47,074 nt of DNA. Source: Eubacterium sp. AF22-8LB. GTDB lineage: Bacteria > Bacillota_I > Bacilli_A > Erysipelotrichales > Erysipelotrichaceae. The stretch lies in NCBI RefSeq assembly GCF_003458715.1, contig NZ_QRVI01000018.1:1-47074 (forward strand), given 5' to 3'. The notes under the pieces are model-generated. The model was not told the DNA's origin. It ran no database searches and saw only the letters and a list, made by a program, of their open reading frames with translations. This document shows positions 40,404 to 47,074 of the stretch, in pieces. Position 1 is the first letter of the stretch. Every line of letters begins with the position of its first letter. A program made the translations under genes and the position numbers.

Positions 40404-41450
40404 ATGAGACCGTTTAACTATTCAAAAATTAAAGAAGAAAAGTGGGATTCAGAAATTCTTGGTCTCATAGCAGCAATATACAAGTTCGCAGGGAAACAAG
40501 AACTATATCTTAAGCAAAGACCATACGAGTTGGAGAAACTTGTGGAGATAGCAAAGATTCAGAGTACCGAGGCTTCAAATGCGATAGAGGGTATTGTAAC
40601 AACCAATACAAGAATTAAGCAGTTGGTGGAGGAGAAGACCACACCAAAGAATAGAGATGAAGAGGAAATCGCAGGATACCGTGATGTATTAAATATTATC
40701 CATGAGAGTTTTGATACGATTCCTATTACACAAAACTATATTTTACAGTTGCATAAAATATTGTGCAGCCATATGAATAATCCACTCGCTGGGCGAACCA
40801 AGACTGTACAGAATTATATTAGTGCCACATATCCAGACGGACGTACGGAGGTGCTGTTTACACCATTGGCACCATTTGAAACACCAGAGGCTCTTGATAG
40901 AATCTGTGAAGAGTACAATAAGGTAATTGGAAATTATGAGGTGGAGCCATTATTGGCTATTCCAATTTTTATACATGACTTTCTGTGTATCCATCCATTT
41001 AATGATGGTAACGGCAGAATGAGCAGATTGCTTACAACTCTTCTACTTTATCGTAGTGGATTTTATGTGGGTAAGTACATCTCGCTTGAAGCCAAAATTG
41101 CAAAGAATAAGGATTTGTATTATGAGGCTTTGGGTCATTCACAGGATGGCTGGCATGAAGGAGAAGAGGACGCAGTTCCTTTTATCAAATATTTACTTGG
41201 AACAATTCTTGCTGCTTACAAAGATTTTGAAGACCGATTTGAAATTGTAGAAGAGAAACTTCCGGCAATTGAGATGATTCGTAAAGCTACACAGCAAAGG
41301 ATTGGGAAATTCAATAAGCAAGATATTCGAGAACTATGCCCGGCACTCAGTGTGAGTTCTATAGAAGGTTCACTTCGTAAGCTTGTAGCAGAAGGAGAAC
41401 TTCGCAGGGAAGGCAGAGGGAAATCTACATTTTATGTTAGATTGAAATAA
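40404..41450 (+). CDS. Fic-family protein, class II (N-terminal inhibitory helix), C-terminal winged helix
   Basis: A 348-aa protein. The inhibitory motif is S58-NAI-E62-G63, as in class II Fic proteins. The catalytic motif is H197-PFNDGNGR. The last about 60 residues (FNKQDIRELCPALSVSSIEGSLRKLVAEGELRREGRGKSTFYV) form a winged helix. Fic enzymes move AMP from ATP onto protein hydroxyls, and the Glu keeps them off. No separate antitoxin is present or needed. Codons are visibly more GC-rich (gag, ctc, gcc) than the neighbours, and the gene abuts a truncated gene, so recent transfer is likely. Confidence 0.9.
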   Translation: MRPFNYSKIKEEKWDSEILGLIAAIYKFAGKQELYLKQRPYELEKLVEIAKIQSTEASNAIEGIVTTNTRIKQLVEEKTTPKNRDEEEIAGYRDVLNIIHESFDTIPITQNYILQLHKILCSHMNNPLAGRTKTVQNYISATYPDGRTEVLFTPLAPFETPEALDRICEEYNKVIGNYEVEPLLAIPIFIHDFLCIHPFNDGNGRMSRLLTTLLLYRSGFYVGKYISLEAKIAKNKDLYYEALGHSQDGWHEGEEDAVPFIKYLLGTILAAYKDFEDRFEIVEEKLPAIEMIRKATQQRIGKFNKQDIRELCPALSVSSIEGSLRKLVAEGELRREGRGKSTFYVRLK

Positions 41451-41456
41451 GAATCA

Positions 41457-41512
41457 GCCCAATTTCGTTTTTAGAACATGTTCCCGTGTACGAAAAATGG
41501 GCATTTTGGCAT
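41457..41512 (+). terminator. Probable terminator of the fic gene
   Basis: GCCCAATTTCG (41457-41467) pairs with CGAAAAATGGGC (41491-41502), with an inner GAACATGTTC palindrome, then ATTTTGGCATTTT. Confidence 0.6.
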
Positions 41513-41583
41513 TTTATTATAAAAAAAGAGATGAGCTGAACTCCATAAGCGATAAAATTCACTTACTCGTTACAGTCCCTTTC

Positions 41584-42267
41584 TTAGCTTTTTAATGCAT
41601 CTAATTCTTCTTGGGTTAAAGCTCTAAATTCACCTAATGGTAAATCATCTAGTTTTAAAGGACCAAACTCAATGCGTTGAAGATAGGTAACTGTACAATT
41701 TGCCTTTTCAAACATTCTTTTGACTTGGTGAAACTTACCTTCATGAATCGTTAGATACGCTTTATTTGTATCTAAGATTTCAAGCTTAGATGGAGCTGAA
41801 GTAAATTCTTCAAATTCCATTGGAGAATTAAAGAAATCTATGGCATTTTCTGGTAGAGTTCCATCAAATTCGACATAGTATTTTTTATCAACATGTTTTT
41901 TTGGTGATAATACTTCATGTGTTAGCTTGCCATCATTACTAATGAGTAGAAGTCCTTCTGTATCGATATCCAATCTTCCTACTGGATATAGATCGTGTCT
42001 TTGACTTTGAATAAGCTCCATTACTGTTGGATACATTGCATCTTCGGTTGCACTTACATAGTCTTGTGGTTTGTTTAACATGTAGTATTCAAATTCCACA
42101 TAGCTTACAGGCTCATCATCCACACAAACACGATCATCATCCTTAACGTTATAGTCGGCTTTTTTTACTGTTTCATCATTGATAGTAACCCACCCGTTTT
42201 TGATTAGTTTTTTTACATCATTTCGTGTGCCAAATCCCATATGAGATAAGTATTTGTCAAGTCTCAT
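41584..42267 (-). CDS. rsuA: RsuA-family 16S rRNA pseudouridine synthase
   Basis: A 227-aa enzyme: S4 RNA-binding domain (MRLDKYLSHMGFGTRNDVKKLI), catalytic Asp in PVGRLDIDTEGLLL, and HEGKFHQVKRMF. It isomerises a uridine in 16S rRNA, position 516 by family precedent. The ATG at 42267 makes an ATGA overlap with the upstream methyltransferase stop and gives AAAGG eleven-base spacing; the ATG at 42279 would have no room for its SD. Third in the aspartate kinase operon. Confidence 0.92.
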   Translation of the reverse strand: MRLDKYLSHMGFGTRNDVKKLIKNGWVTINDETVKKADYNVKDDDRVCVDDEPVSYVEFEYYMLNKPQDYVSATEDAMYPTVMELIQSQRHDLYPVGRLDIDTEGLLLISNDGKLTHEVLSPKKHVDKKYYVEFDGTLPENAIDFFNSPMEFEEFTSAPSKLEILDTNKAYLTIHEGKFHQVKRMFEKANCTVTYLQRIEFGPLKLDDLPLGEFRALTQEELDALKS

Positions 42268-43598
42268 TGATAACGCCATCCTTTCGCATATTTATTTTTT
42301 AAGGATCCCTTCGAAAGCTTCGCAAAGCCTAAAGGGAAGTTATTTACACAAACAAGTGTCCATCCTGATGTTTTGGAATCTAAATCCTTTACATCTAGAG
42401 TTTCACCTTTTAAATATTTAATAACACGCTCATCTTCAATTGTGAAGTTTAATACATTTTTAAATTGTTCAGGACAAAGGGCAAGGGCAAGGCTTTGAGC
42501 TGGTTCAAAATGTTTACCTTTTAATTGACCTAATAATAAGCCTGATCTAAGTACGCGATAGCCTTTGTAGGCTTGAAAATCTGTATTTAACCAAATAACC
42601 TTGTCTTTTTTGACTTTGATTGTGCCTTTATTTAATTTAACCAATCTTAAAAAATCAGTAACACAATCATCTATTGTATCGCTTGGCTCAAGTTTTATCT
42701 TTTTATGTTTAGATTCTCCATCCTTTGAAAGTAAAGCCACAAAATGACCTTCTCCTTTAATTTTATGAGGATAGAGACGTACACACTCTTCCATATTTAT
42801 ACCTGGTTTCATGCCCTCTACCTTTTCGATTGGCATGAGGTGCAAATCTGAATGTTGATCTAATACAGCTTGAATGACCTCTTCATTTTCATGAATCGAA
42901 AAAGTACATGTTGAATACACAATAGATCCGCCTGGTTTCAACATGGATACAGCTGCATTTAAAATATTTTTTTGAATAGGCGGATAGAATGTATCATCCT
43001 TTTCAATCCAGCTTTTAATTAAATCGGGTTCTTTACGAAACATTCCCTCACCACTGCAGGGGGCATCCACTAAAATCTTATCAAATGTTTCAGGATAGTA
43101 CTTTTCCATATTTGTTAAATCTTCACTGGTTATCCAGGCATTGTCACAACCAAATAATTCAATGTTCTTTAGAAGCCCCTGACATCTTGAAGAACTAATA
43201 TCATTGGATATTAATAATCCTGTATGATTGAGCTTTGTAGCAAGCTTTGTGCTTTTTCCACCAGGAGCGGCACACGTATCTAATACAGTATCATTCTCGG
43301 CTACAGGGAGAATTTGTGCTGGAAGCATAGCACTTGGTTCTTGAAGATAATAAAGTCCTGCATAATAGTAGGGATGTTTACTAGGCTTATCTTGACTAGA
43401 ATAATAGAAGCCGTCTGTAGTCCATGGGATGGGCTCAAGCTTAAAGGGTGAAATTTTTAAGAATTCTTCAACTGAAATCTTAAGTGTATTCACTCTTAAA
43501 CCGTAGTATCTTTCATGATCAAAGCTATTTAAATAATCTTCATATTCATCTTGAAGAAGTGCCTTCATTTGTTCTTTAAATTTAACTGGTAATTCCAT
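42264..43598 (-). CDS. RsmF/NOL1-NOP2-Sun family rRNA m5C methyltransferase
   Basis: A 444-aa protein. The SAM site DTCAAPGGKSTKLA, the two family cysteines in DAPCSGEGMFRK and STCTFSIHENEE, and a C-terminal RsmF/PUA-like module (about 300-444, YRVLRSGLLLGQLKGKHFEPAQSLAL) are all seen. It methylates cytosine-5 in rRNA; the exact site is not evident. It starts with a TAATG overlap on the aspartate kinase stop. Confidence 0.9.
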   Translation of the reverse strand: MELPVKFKEQMKALLQDEYEDYLNSFDHERYYGLRVNTLKISVEEFLKISPFKLEPIPWTTDGFYYSSQDKPSKHPYYYAGLYYLQEPSAMLPAQILPVAENDTVLDTCAAPGGKSTKLATKLNHTGLLISNDISSSRCQGLLKNIELFGCDNAWITSEDLTNMEKYYPETFDKILVDAPCSGEGMFRKEPDLIKSWIEKDDTFYPPIQKNILNAAVSMLKPGGSIVYSTCTFSIHENEEVIQAVLDQHSDLHLMPIEKVEGMKPGINMEECVRLYPHKIKGEGHFVALLSKDGESKHKKIKLEPSDTIDDCVTDFLRLVKLNKGTIKVKKDKVIWLNTDFQAYKGYRVLRSGLLLGQLKGKHFEPAQSLALALCPEQFKNVLNFTIEDERVIKYLKGETLDVKDLDSKTSGWTLVCVNNFPLGFAKLSKGSLKNKYAKGWRYQ

Positions 43599-44782
43599 TA
43601 TAAATCAAATGCCTTTCCTAATGTTTGAACGGCACGAACTTTGTCTTTTTTTTCAATTGTTAGTGAAATGGAAATCTCACTTGATGTGATCATATAATAT
43701 TTGATGTTGTTTTCACTTAAGATATTTAATACTTTACTCGCAATACCAGAATGCGTAGAAATTCCAAGTCCAACTAAAGATAATTTGATATATCCAAGCA
43801 TTTGATGTACTGGATATTCCTTTGAGGCATGCTCCATAATTTGATTACTCTGTTCTTCAGAACAGTATAATGTAAAGTTGGCAAGTCCTTCATCGTCTAA
43901 TTGTTGTGAAATGGTGTCTAGGTTGATATTTAAATCGGAAATCATTTTAAATAGCTTTCCTAAATAAACTCCATCATTCGGTAAGTGCATAAAGCGCATG
44001 ATCGCATAGTCGTCTTTTACACTTAAGCCTGTAATTGGCATATCTTCTAATTCTTTATGCATAATCCAAGTTCCTTTCTCTAAATCTGTTTCCAAAGCTT
44101 TTCCTAAGAAAAGGGGAACGTTATATTTACTCGCAAGCTCAACGCTACGTGTTTCTAATACACCAGCTCCAAGACATGCCATCTGCATCATTTCTTCATA
44201 AGAAATCGATTTTAATTTTTTAGCACGTGTATATAGACGTGGGTCAATGGTATAAACACCCGCAACATCAGTAAAGATATGGCATTGATAGCCTAATTTT
44301 GCGGCAATCGCAACGGCTGTTGTGTCACTTCCACCACGTCCTAAGGTTGTAATGTCTCCATATTCAGTAGCTCCTTGAAAACCAGCGACAACGACTACTT
44401 TTCCTTGATCTAAATGGGATTGAATCGTTGTTGTATCAATATCTTTGATCAAGGCACGCGAATGATGTTTACTCGTAAGAAAACCAGCTTGATATCCGGT
44501 TAAGCTAATCGCATCCACTCCAATTGAATTCATTGCAATCGCAAGGAGTGTGATGGTTTGTTGCTCACCCGTAGATAATAGGGAATCCAATTCTCTTTTA
44601 TTTGGATTGTTTGTGACAGTATGAGCCAGCTCAATTAATTTATTTGTGGTTTTTCCCATGGCACTCGCAACAATGACTAGATTATGACCTTTTTCTTTCA
44701 TTGCCTTCGCATGCTGGGCAATGGCCTGAATCTGTTCAATTGTTCCAACGCTGGTTCCACCATATTTTTCAACTATATTCAT
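43598..44782 (-). CDS. lysC: Aspartate kinase
   Basis: A 394-aa enzyme. KYGGTSVG, LLSTGEQQT, GFQGATEYGDITTLGRGGSDTTA and FTDVAGVYTIDPR define the kinase domain; two ACT domains follow (about 250-394), so feedback control by lysine or threonine is expected. GGAGAG before the ATG at 44782 decides the start over an upstream in-frame codon. It makes aspartyl phosphate, the first step to Lys, Thr, Met and diaminopimelate. No other pathway gene is adjacent; it heads an operon with two rRNA-modifying enzymes. Confidence 0.93.
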   Translation of the reverse strand: MNIVEKYGGTSVGTIEQIQAIAQHAKAMKEKGHNLVIVASAMGKTTNKLIELAHTVTNNPNKRELDSLLSTGEQQTITLLAIAMNSIGVDAISLTGYQAGFLTSKHHSRALIKDIDTTTIQSHLDQGKVVVVAGFQGATEYGDITTLGRGGSDTTAVAIAAKLGYQCHIFTDVAGVYTIDPRLYTRAKKLKSISYEEMMQMACLGAGVLETRSVELASKYNVPLFLGKALETDLEKGTWIMHKELEDMPITGLSVKDDYAIMRFMHLPNDGVYLGKLFKMISDLNINLDTISQQLDDEGLANFTLYCSEEQSNQIMEHASKEYPVHQMLGYIKLSLVGLGISTHSGIASKVLNILSENNIKYYMITSSEISISLTIEKKDKVRAVQTLGKAFDL

Positions 44783-44814
44783 AATTAATCTCTCCAACTC
44801 CAACATTTTAACAT

Positions 44815-44843
44815 AATAAAAGCTGTCTTAGACAGCTTTTATT
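44815..44843. terminator. Terminator after the amidohydrolase pair
   Basis: Near-perfect palindrome AATAAAAGCTGTC..GACAGCTTTTATT with a 3-nt centre, overlapping the stop of the second amidohydrolase and separating it from lysC on the minus strand. Confidence 0.88.
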
Positions 44844-45949
44844 CCATTAATATATACATTTTTGATTGTGTTAGTCAAATCCAACAAGCTTTTTGTACAG
44901 ATAATAAAGTCTGCATCTTTTCCAACTTTAATCGAACCTACACGATTATCTAAATGTAAGATTTTAGCTGGATTGATTGTGATGGCTTTAATGGCTTCAT
45001 TTTCTGGAAGTCCTGCTTTATGGGCAAGAGCCGCATTTAATGGCAGATATTGTTGGGGATTAAATGGGGAATCGGTTGTAATCGCAAATAAGATGCCTTT
45101 TTCATACATCTTATTTGGCGTTCCAAATGAATCGTTGGCACATTCAAATTTATCCTTGTGACAAAGACTTGGTCCACAAATACATGGAAAACCACTTTCT
45201 TTAATCTGGTCTAAGATTACTTGTGAGTCTGTCGCATGATCTAAGGTGATTTCAATATCATATTCCTTTGCGATACGAATCGCTGTTAACATATCATCTG
45301 CTCTATGGGCATGACATTTTAATGGGATTTCTTTTTTAATGACAGGAATCATAGCCTCTAGCTTTTGATCATAGTCTACGTCTTTACCGGATTCTTTTTT
45401 AGCAAGGTATTCCTTTGTTTTCTCTAAAGTTTCTCTTAGCAGAGCACTGATTTGCATACGTGTATCGATGCTCTTTCCTTTATAGCAATTCTTTGGGTTT
45501 TCTCCAAAGGCTGCCTTCATTGCGATCGGATTTTGAATGGTCATTTCATCAATACAATTTCCTTTGGTCTTATACGCAAAGAAAGTTCCACCAATCACAT
45601 TGGCACTTCCAGGTCCTGCGGCTACCGTTGTGATACCTGCATTTAATGCGACTTCAACGGTTTCATCCATTGGATTACAACCATCAATTCCTCGCATGTT
45701 GGGTGTAATGGGATTTGTGATTTCATTTAAATCATTTCCTTCAAAACCAATGGCTGTTTCTTCCATGCCCAAATGACAATGGGCTTCAACCATACCTGGA
45801 TAGACTCTAAGACCTGTAAGATCTTGAATTTCTTCATTTTCTGGAATTAGATTGGTTCCAATCTCAGTAAATTTACCCTTGTCGATTCTAAAGTCACCGA
45901 CAAAGGGTTCTTGTTCCATTGTGTAGATAGTTGCGTTTTTAAAAAGCAT
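44828..45949 (-). CDS. Amidohydrolase (imidazolonepropionase-like), second tandem copy
   Basis: A 373-aa metal-dependent hydrolase. HxH in VEAHCHLG, a Lys in AMKAAFGENP (possible carbamate), His in KCHAHRADD, His in TLDHATD and Asp in TTDSP fit the TIM-barrel amidohydrolase site; the C-terminal strand (DNRVGSIKVGKDADFIICT) is also typical. There is no signal peptide. It overlaps the first copy by one base (TAATG). Substrate unknown; dipeptidase, guanine-like deaminase or imidazolone hydrolase activities all occur among relatives. Confidence 0.85.
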   Translation of the reverse strand: MLFKNATIYTMEQEPFVGDFRIDKGKFTEIGTNLIPENEEIQDLTGLRVYPGMVEAHCHLGMEETAIGFEGNDLNEITNPITPNMRGIDGCNPMDETVEVALNAGITTVAAGPGSANVIGGTFFAYKTKGNCIDEMTIQNPIAMKAAFGENPKNCYKGKSIDTRMQISALLRETLEKTKEYLAKKESGKDVDYDQKLEAMIPVIKKEIPLKCHAHRADDMLTAIRIAKEYDIEITLDHATDSQVILDQIKESGFPCICGPSLCHKDKFECANDSFGTPNKMYEKGILFAITTDSPFNPQQYLPLNAALAHKAGLPENEAIKAITINPAKILHLDNRVGSIKVGKDADFIICTKSLLDLTNTIKNVYINGIKAV

Positions 45950-47073
45950 TAAGCTGCCTTCTTTCCATCTACATAAACGGATTTAATTTCATTTTGCGTA
46001 TCCAAAATATTCTTAGTACAAACGACAAAGTCTGCGTCTTTTCCTACTTTAATAGATCCAACACGATTATCTAAGCCTAAGATTTTAGCTGGATTGATTG
46101 TGATGGCTTTAATAGCTTCATATTCTGGTAAGCCAGCCTTTGCGGCAAGAGCTGCACTTAATGATAGGTATTGTTGAGGAATAACAGGAGAGTCTGTAAT
46201 AATAGAGAATAAAATACCAGCTTTATATAGTTCGTTTGGTGTTTCAAAAGACATGTTCGCAAGTTCAAATTTAGATTTGTGAGTTAATGCTGGTCCACAA
46301 ATACAAGGGAATCCACTCTCTTTGATTTGAGGAAGGATACAACGAGCATCTGTAACATGGTCCAATGTGATTTTAATATTTTCTTCTTTCGCAATACGAA
46401 TAGCTGTTAAGATGTCATCGGCTCTATGTGCATGACACTTTAATGGAAGCTCTCTTTTTACAACTGGAATCATAGCCTCTAGCTTTTGATCATAAGCTAC
46501 ATCTTTACCTGCTTCTTTTTTCTCCATGTATTCTTTAGTCTTAGCTAAAGTTTCTCTTAATAAGGCACTGATCTGCATACGTGTATCAATTTTCTTTCCC
46601 TGATAACAACGCTTAGGGTTTTCTCCAAATGCTGCCTTCATTGCGATTGGATTTTCAATAGCCATTTCATCAATGCAGTTACCCTTTGTCTTATACGCAA
46701 AGAAAGTACCACCAAGTACATTAGCACTACCAGGGCCAGCAGCTACGGTTGTAACTCCACCCTTTAATGCAAGTTCTATAGTTTCATCCATTGGATTACA
46801 TCCATCGATTCCACGCATATTTGGTGTGATAGGATCTGTGATTTCGTTCACGTCATCTCCTTCAAAGCGAATGGCTGTTTCTTCCATACCTAAATGGCAG
46901 TGACTTTCAACCAAACCAGGGAATACATATAGACCATTTAAATCTTGAATGTCTTCACCTTCATCTGGCGTTAGATTCTTTCCTACTTGTGTAAATACAC
47001 CCTTATCAATTTTAAAATCACCAACAAATGGTTCTTGTTCCATTGTGTAAATAGTTGCGTTTTTAAATAACAT
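45949..47073 (-). CDS. Amidohydrolase (imidazolonepropionase-like), first tandem copy
   Basis: A 374-aa paralogue of the following gene, alike over its whole length (most residues identical by eye; both start MLFKNATIYTMEQEPF). The same metal residues are present (VESHCHLG, KCHAHRADD, TLDHVTD, TDSP). Changes cluster in ALTHKSKFELANMSFETPNELY versus SLCHKDKFECANDSFGTPNKMY and in SIITDSPVIPQ versus AITTDSPFNPQ, near the active-site mouth, hinting at different substrates. The ATG is one base from the window edge, so its ribosome site and promoter are not seen. Confidence 0.85.
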   Translation of the reverse strand: MLFKNATIYTMEQEPFVGDFKIDKGVFTQVGKNLTPDEGEDIQDLNGLYVFPGLVESHCHLGMEETAIRFEGDDVNEITDPITPNMRGIDGCNPMDETIELALKGGVTTVAAGPGSANVLGGTFFAYKTKGNCIDEMAIENPIAMKAAFGENPKRCYQGKKIDTRMQISALLRETLAKTKEYMEKKEAGKDVAYDQKLEAMIPVVKRELPLKCHAHRADDILTAIRIAKEENIKITLDHVTDARCILPQIKESGFPCICGPALTHKSKFELANMSFETPNELYKAGILFSIITDSPVIPQQYLSLSAALAAKAGLPEYEAIKAITINPAKILGLDNRVGSIKVGKDADFVVCTKNILDTQNEIKSVYVDGKKAA

Positions 47074-47074
47074 T

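Noticed and set aside
40404..41450. Fic/Phd-type two-gene toxin-antitoxin system
   Set aside because: No small antitoxin gene lies beside it, and the inhibitory motif S-x3-E-G is within the same protein.
1..47074. CRISPR arrays, tRNA or rRNA genes, prophage
   Set aside because: No regularly spaced repeats, T-loop/acceptor patterns or phage structural genes were seen on reading. A tRNAscan or CRISPR-finder run was not possible.

Overview
The window is about 47 kb of an AT-rich, low-GC Gram-positive chromosome. Gene content and style (rodZ-pgsA-cinA-recA synteny, SD-led genes, short TAATG/ATGA overlaps, intrinsic terminators after almost every operon, GTG starts, many gut-type accessory genes) suggest an anaerobic Firmicute, most likely an Erysipelotrichia/Erysipelotrichaceae relative. 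That placement is an inference. No rRNA, tRNA, CRISPR or prophage was seen.

Layout. 1-6.7 kb: an ABC-ATPase remnant, a membrane CHASE-type/GGDEF/PAS protein, a complete group IIC intron with its reverse transcriptase, then a membrane hybrid histidine kinase with a fused C-terminal CPCC cysteine-rich domain, overlapped by a small lipoprotein. The intron lies just after the GGDEF gene's terminator and separates the -35 from the -10 of the kinase promoter. 6.7-10.2 kb: a lactate racemase locus (ECF S component, Crp/Fnr LarR-like regulator, divergent larA and a LarD-type aquaglyceroporin). 10.2-14.1 kb: MATE exporter and divergent MerR regulator around a classical 19-bp-spacer MerR promoter, then a serine beta-lactamase-fold hydrolase. 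14.1-17.2 kb: fused aroE-aroK behind a terminator-containing leader, a small membrane protein, a decayed TRAP-transporter dctP fragment and aroD. 17.2-25.1 kb: SPFH+RHH pair, AAA/DUF4143 ATPase, Bax-inhibitor-1 protein, membrane-anchored Ntn amidohydrolase with MarR regulator, YitT, HAD phosphatase and BaiN-like flavoprotein. 25-31.6 kb: msrA, a NYN/PIN-like protein, rodZ-pgsA-pncC-recA, then pncA-pncB. 31.6-35.6 kb: a three-gene operon of transglutaminase-like protein, class I glutamine amidotransferase hydrolase and S10 carboxypeptidase, plus an unknown small gene. 35.6-39.6 kb: DEAD-box helicase, cupin glucose-6-phosphate isomerase and mannose-6-phosphate isomerase under twin palindromic operators. 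39.6-41.5 kb: a 5'-truncated GGDEF gene next to a Fic gene with repeated promoter motifs. 41.5-47 kb: rsuA, RNA m5C methyltransferase and aspartate kinase in one operon, and a tandem pair of near-identical amidohydrolases.

How genes fit together. PncA, PncB and PncC deamidate and salvage pyridines to nicotinate mononucleotide. The same pathway yields nicotinic acid adenine dinucleotide, the precursor of the LarA nickel-pincer cofactor, although larB/C/E are not in this window. AroD and AroE-AroK supply successive shikimate steps. GPI and MPI link fructose-6-P with glucose-6-P and mannose-6-P. The two sensor proteins beside the intron share a related extracellular domain and may read one signal through c-di-GMP and phosphotransfer outputs. 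The most distinctive items are the intron-split promoter, the kinase-CPCC/lipoprotein pair, the aroEK attenuator, the Fic motif cluster and the transglutaminase/amidotransferase/carboxypeptidase operon.
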